DNA of 64,000 bases from SAR116 cluster bacterium AG-321-K23 (GTDB taxonomy: Bacteria; Pseudomonadota; Alphaproteobacteria; Puniceispirillales; Marisalimonadaceae). A program made the position numbers and the translations under genes. Location: assembly GCA_003284565.1 (NCBI GenBank), contig QBXO01000005.1:1-64000 (forward strand), in the 5' to 3' direction. The notes beneath the pieces are model-generated. The model had not been told where the DNA came from. It made no database searches and saw only the letters and a program-made list of their open reading frames with translations. Shown one piece after another: positions 59,851 through 64,000 of this stretch (the stretch's first letter is position 1; the number at the start of each line of letters is the position of its first letter).

Positions 59851-60914
59851 AAATTGCTGTTGGGTGGAATGGGCTTCCTTTATATGGGGCTAAATTGATT
59901 GCAGCTGCAAGAGAAAATGTTGGTTATAACTTTAACGTTATTGGCACACGTCCAAAAGTCCCAATTTCGGGAATGGATGAACTTTTGTCGACTAATTTAT
60001 ATTGGCTTAATGCAGGTGGCGATTACTCATGGAAGGAGCTTGGGCTGGAAGTGCCTGATGTATTTTTTCATACTGGATGGCGTTACAGACATTTCATTTC
60101 ATTAGCAGATGAGGTTCGTGCTAGCGGTGGTCAAGTTGTCGGGATGTTTGATAATAACTGGAAAGGGGGTATAAGGCAAACTCTAGGAGGGTTGTATTTC
60201 CGTTTCTTTATGCGTAAAAAATATGCGGCAGTATTTGTACCTGGATTTGAAGGGAAAAAACTTGCACTTTTTTTGGGCTTTAAAAAAGAAAATATCTTTA
60301 GTGGTTTGTATGGCTCTAGTGGAAAAATTTTTTCGAATCAAATAAAATGCTCTCAAAGGCCTAAATGTTTTTTATTTGTAGGGCAATTTATTCATCGTAA
60401 AGGTGTATTAGAATTGGTAAATGCTTATAAAAAGTTTCACTGTCAATATCCAGAATGGACATTAAGATTAATTGGGCAGGGGGGGTTGGCAGATCAGTTG
60501 AAAGGGTATCCAGGTGTTATGGTTGAGCCATTTAAGCAGCCAAATGAAATTGCAGAGGTGATGAGCCAGGCTCGCGTTCTTATTTTGCCTAGTCGTGAAG
60601 AGCACTGGGGTTTGGTTGTGCACGAAGCTGCTCTCTCAGGATGCGGCCTTCTTTTAACATCCCAAGTGGGTTCTGCGGTAGATTTGTCTACAGAAAATAA
60701 TGCTATTGTTATTGAGAAACTCTCTGTTGACTTGCTTGTGAGTGCTATGAGTAGATTCGCTAATATGAGTGATGAACAGTTGGATTTAATGCAAAATGAT
60801 AGTTTAAATAGATCTATAGAATTTGGGCCAGAGCCATGGGCGGAAGCATTTTTAACTATTTTAAAAAAATTGTCACCAGATAGCTTCAAGAGTAGTGATA
60901 ATGAAAAAAACTAA
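59823..60914 (+). CDS. Glycosyltransferase family 4
   Basis: CFLFVGQFIHRKGVLELVNAYKKF; VLILPSREEHWGLVVHEAALSGCGLLLTSQVGSAVDL. Confidence 0.9.
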   Translation: MVDRYRQNLKIAVGWNGLPLYGAKLIAAARENVGYNFNVIGTRPKVPISGMDELLSTNLYWLNAGGDYSWKELGLEVPDVFFHTGWRYRHFISLADEVRASGGQVVGMFDNNWKGGIRQTLGGLYFRFFMRKKYAAVFVPGFEGKKLALFLGFKKENIFSGLYGSSGKIFSNQIKCSQRPKCFLFVGQFIHRKGVLELVNAYKKFHCQYPEWTLRLIGQGGLADQLKGYPGVMVEPFKQPNEIAEVMSQARVLILPSREEHWGLVVHEAALSGCGLLLTSQVGSAVDLSTENNAIVIEKLSVDLLVSAMSRFANMSDEQLDLMQNDSLNRSIEFGPEPWAEAFLTILKKLSPDSFKSSDNEKN

Positions 60915-62049
60915 TGTGACTTTAGTTGGTCTTGACTTAGTTCCTTCTACCGGAGGCCCGTCTAAAACGATTAAATATTTTAAAGATGCCCTGTCGGCAA
61001 ATGTGATTTCCTTTACAAATGCTGTCAAATTAGAGCAAGAAGGGTCGGCAATTCCTGGAACAATACATATTAAACAGAAAAATAACTTCTTAGGAAAGGT
61101 GTTTGCATGGCCAGAAAAATCCTCCACTATTAAAGCATATCATACCGCAAAGCAGTCTGATCTTTTAACTTGTCATATTTTATGGCGCTATAGTGCTCAT
61201 TGGGTTTATTATTTGAGTCGCAAACATGATATACCTTATTGGGTAATTTTGCATGGATGCCTAGATCCTTATGTGTTTAGTTATCGAAGTTGGGTAAAAA
61301 AAATTTGGTTTATTTTATTTGGAAGGTCTTTTTTACAGAATGCCTCATTAATCATTTGCTCATCTCAAAGAGAGCGTGAAAAAATTAAAGAATTGTATTA
61401 TGGTACCAATGTTGAGGTTGTGTATTGGCCGACTACATTATTTAATTTTGTAGATGAAAAGGCAACACGTGAGATTGTGCGAAGTAATTATGGTATTAAA
61501 GACAATGAAAGGGTTTTGTTATTTTTGGGGCGGCTGCATTCAATAAAGCGACCAATCGAGACTATAAAGGCTTTTTTAAATGCATCCGTGGCCAATACAA
61601 AACTGTTAATTGTTGGGCCTTTTGAATCTTACTCCAAAGAATATATACAAAATTTTATTCAAATTGAGGGTGGATCAGGGGCTAATGTACAGATTTTGGG
61701 CCCACTTTACGGTAAAGAGAAGTTTGAGATAATATTGGCTTCAGATGGTTATATATCTTTATCGCTTAAAGAAAATTTTGGACATACTGTAGTAGAAGCT
61801 TTATCAGCAGGAAAGCCGTTAATTCTCACTCCTGGAATTGATTTATCTATGGAGTTAAGTGTATTAAATTGTGGCTGGTTTTTATCTAATAACTCTATCG
61901 AACAGGCTAGTAATGCAATTGTAGAATTTTCTAAAAAGCCACAGCAGGATTTAGTTGAAATGGGAGGACGAGGTAAAAGCTGGGTTCTTAAAAACTTGAG
62001 TTTTCAGAATTTTCAAGAAAAACTCAATTCGTTCATTGTGAAGGTATGA
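60895..62049 (+). CDS. Glycosyltransferase family 4
   Basis: RVLLFLGRLHSIKRPIETIKAFLNA; SLKENFGHTVVEALSAGKPLILTPGIDL; ATG at ~60901 likely. Confidence 0.92.
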   Translation: MIMKKTNVTLVGLDLVPSTGGPSKTIKYFKDALSANVISFTNAVKLEQEGSAIPGTIHIKQKNNFLGKVFAWPEKSSTIKAYHTAKQSDLLTCHILWRYSAHWVYYLSRKHDIPYWVILHGCLDPYVFSYRSWVKKIWFILFGRSFLQNASLIICSSQREREKIKELYYGTNVEVVYWPTTLFNFVDEKATREIVRSNYGIKDNERVLLFLGRLHSIKRPIETIKAFLNASVANTKLLIVGPFESYSKEYIQNFIQIEGGSGANVQILGPLYGKEKFEIILASDGYISLSLKENFGHTVVEALSAGKPLILTPGIDLSMELSVLNCGWFLSNNSIEQASNAIVEFSKKPQQDLVEMGGRGKSWVLKNLSFQNFQEKLNSFIVKV

Positions 62050-62075
62050 TAATCAGAATGGGGGCTTTATAGCTT

Positions 62076-62381
62076 ATGATTTTTATTAACCAGGTAGGGG
62101 TATCATTCTTTGAAATTATTCATGCTTTAGAGAAGTTATCTAAGTCGAATTGTATGTATTTACTAATAACCTCACATTACCATTCTAATGCATTTGAAAA
62201 TAGAAGCATTCTATCATGTGACTTAAGAACTTTAGATATTTTTTCATGCCCATTTCGATTCACCAAGAAAGAGATTTTATATTCACTAATTGACAATCCT
62301 GTTAATTTAAAATGGCCTAGAAAAATGTATTTATTAAAAAAATGTTTTACCCTATTTGATTTAGATCTTATTGATATATGA
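62076..62381 (+). CDS. Short hypothetical ORF (possibly a gene fragment)
   Basis: 101-aa ORF co-directional, overlaps the following GT start; no recognised motif. Confidence 0.4.
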   Translation: MIFINQVGVSFFEIIHALEKLSKSNCMYLLITSHYHSNAFENRSILSCDLRTLDIFSCPFRFTKKEILYSLIDNPVNLKWPRKMYLLKKCFTLFDLDLIDI

Positions 62382-63151
62382 AAATATCTATTGTTACTGT
62401 CTCTTATAATTCAGAGAAAACTATTGAACAGACCTTGTTATCTGTCATTAATCAAAATTATTCTAATGTTGAATATTTAGTGATTGATGGTGCGTCTATT
62501 GATAAAACTTCAGAAATTGTGTCAAAATATATTGACAAAGGTGTTGATGTATTTCTTTCAGAGCCTGATGTTAGTCTTTGGGATGCGATGAATAAAGGAA
62601 TTCAAAGAGCAACTGGTGAGTATATAGCTTTTTTAAATTCTGATGATACGTATGCTTCCAACTCTATTCTTTCAGAAGTTAATGCAAGTTTGGTTCAATC
62701 TTCGGAGGTATTAGATTTACTATTTGGGTGGGCTGATATTGTTGATCCAAATAATTTAAATAAAGTAATTAGAGAATATCGGTATGACCGTATAAGTAAA
62801 TTTAGCCTTGCAATTGGACTTATGCCCGCTCATCCGGCTACTTTTTATCGACTATCAGTATTGAAGGAAATTGGCGGGTATCTAGTTCAAAAATCGCAGC
62901 CAGCTGCTGACTTTGAATTATTATGTAGGCTTTTCTCAAATAAGCCCAACCTTAGCACAGGTAAAATTTCAAAATTGCTCGTCAACATGAAAAATGGTGG
63001 GGTAAGTAATTCTAGTTGGTTGGGTCGATTTATTAGAATCGAGCATATTTATAAAGCTGCATCTTCTAATAATATTACAACTTCTAGACTTTTTATTGTG
63101 TTTAAGTACATATTTAAGCTGTTTGAGTATATAAAACCAATCTTCAAATAA
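62378..63151 (+). CDS. Glycosyltransferase family 2
   Basis: KISIVTVSYNSEKTIEQTLLSVINQNYSNVEYLVIDGASIDKTSEIV; WDAMNKGIQRATGEYIAFLNSDD. Confidence 0.95.
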   Translation: MKISIVTVSYNSEKTIEQTLLSVINQNYSNVEYLVIDGASIDKTSEIVSKYIDKGVDVFLSEPDVSLWDAMNKGIQRATGEYIAFLNSDDTYASNSILSEVNASLVQSSEVLDLLFGWADIVDPNNLNKVIREYRYDRISKFSLAIGLMPAHPATFYRLSVLKEIGGYLVQKSQPAADFELLCRLFSNKPNLSTGKISKLLVNMKNGGVSNSSWLGRFIRIEHIYKAASSNNITTSRLFIVFKYIFKLFEYIKPIFK

Positions 63152-63226
63152 GTGTACTCTTATTTGAAGTGACTAACTTTATTCTCTTTAGTGTTAAAAA
63201 TATAACCTCTAATGCAGAGAATATAA

Positions 63227-63616
63227 ATGTTATTATTGGTTATTTTGATGGTCTTGGTTAAATTTGATTTTCCAATATTTTTTAAGCAAGCAAAATCCGG
63301 TTTAAACAAAAAAATATTTTATATGTTTATATTTAGAACAATGGGTAATGAAAGTGATAAAAATGAGAATCTCCTATGTGATAAATTGAGGTTAACTGCA
63401 TTTGGAAAATTTTTACGGTCAACTAGTCTAGATGAGTTGCTAGGAATGTGGAGTATTATAAAAGGTGATATACTTATTTGCTATGCTGACTATACTTACG
63501 CATTAGAAAAAATTGGGTGGTGCGCTGAATATGATCTTGATGAGATATATGAAGATACTTGGCTTTGGCAGGGTATGAATCTTAATGAGTATTCTGAAAT
63601 AACTACAAAAGAATGA
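63227..63616 (+). pseudogene. Degenerate bacterial sugar transferase (undecaprenyl-phosphate glycosyl-1-phosphate transferase) remnant
   Basis: FPIFFKQAKSGLNKKIFYMFIFRTMGNESDKNE...LRLTAFGKFLRSTSLDELLGMWSIIKGDI matches family, but N-terminus is missing and the expected LVGPRPLL...GITGWAQVNGRN block is unrecognisable. Confidence 0.65.
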
Positions 63617-64000
63617 AAATACTACTTACAGGTGTAACGGGTTTTATTGGACAAAGGTTGGCTAATGCAATTGGTCTAGAAATTAGAGTATTGTCTCGTG
63701 TAAAACACCCTAATTTTGAGACTGTAATATGCGATCTTCAGTCTGGAATAATTCCTGAAGACGCTCTAGATGGGATTGGGATGATTTTTCATTTGGCTGG
63801 CTGTGCGCATGATTTGCGTGATGCATCTAAAATTCAAAATATTTATCAAAAACTTAATGTGGATGCAACGATAAGATTAGCAAAGCTAGCTGTGAAGTCT
63901 GGTGTTAAAAAGTTTATATTTGTTAGTAGTGTTAAAGCGGGCGGTGGGAATAGTTTAGGGATATGTAAAAGTGAAAAAGACCAAGGTGACCCAGAAGGGA
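63613..64000 (+). CDS. NAD-dependent epimerase/dehydratase (partial, runs off the right edge)
   Basis: MKILLTGVTGFIGQRLANAIGLEIRVLSRVKHPNFE...GMIFHLAGCAHDLRDASKIQNIYQKLNVDATIRLAKLAVKSGVKKFIFVSSVKAGG. Confidence 0.9.
   Translation, partial: MKILLTGVTGFIGQRLANAIGLEIRVLSRVKHPNFETVICDLQSGIIPEDALDGIGMIFHLAGCAHDLRDASKIQNIYQKLNVDATIRLAKLAVKSGVKKFIFVSSVKAGGGNSLGICKSEKDQGDPEG

Noticed and set aside
60494-60889. 131-aa minus-strand ORF
   Set aside because: Antisense to a GT4 gene with clear motifs
1-64000. CRISPR array, tRNA or rRNA genes
   Set aside because: No regularly spaced repeat array and no recognisable tRNA/rRNA sequence seen on reading; absence not verified with a dedicated tool

Overview
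AT-rich bacterial window with two parts. (1) About 1-26.1 kb is a mixed-strand, proteobacterial (alphaproteobacteria-like by impression) chromosomal segment: ABC-2 exporter, amidase, aminotransferase, GGT, EamA, FAD-dependent dehydrogenase, D-hydroxyacid dehydrogenase, a small Wzz/GT/GT/O-antigen-ligase group, AmpG-like permease, L,D-transpeptidase, H+/Na+-pyrophosphatase, and a peptidoglycan/amino-sugar salvage neighbourhood (GH84 hexosaminidase, PIG-L deacetylase, AnmK, MurQ, NlpC/P60, N-acetylmuramoyl-L-alanine amidase). (2) About 26.2-64 kb is an all-plus-strand surface-polysaccharide island: WbpM/CapD, ManC, Gmd, Fcl, TviB, NeuB/NeuC/NeuA, FkbH+ACP, Wzx, Wzy, DegT aminotransferase and many glycosyltransferases. 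The island is littered with decayed genes (gmm, ugd, tviC/wbpP, IS30 transposase, MaoC, DegT, sugar transferase). The most interesting observations are a degraded second amidase C-terminus and an ops/JUMPstart-like GCGGTAGC element at the island boundary, degenerate direct repeats bracketing the wzz gene, a GH84-containing AnmK/MurQ locus that may use an alternative to NagZ, and a candidate sialyltransferase downstream of neuBCA. All calls come from reading the sequence and ORF translations; no searches were run.
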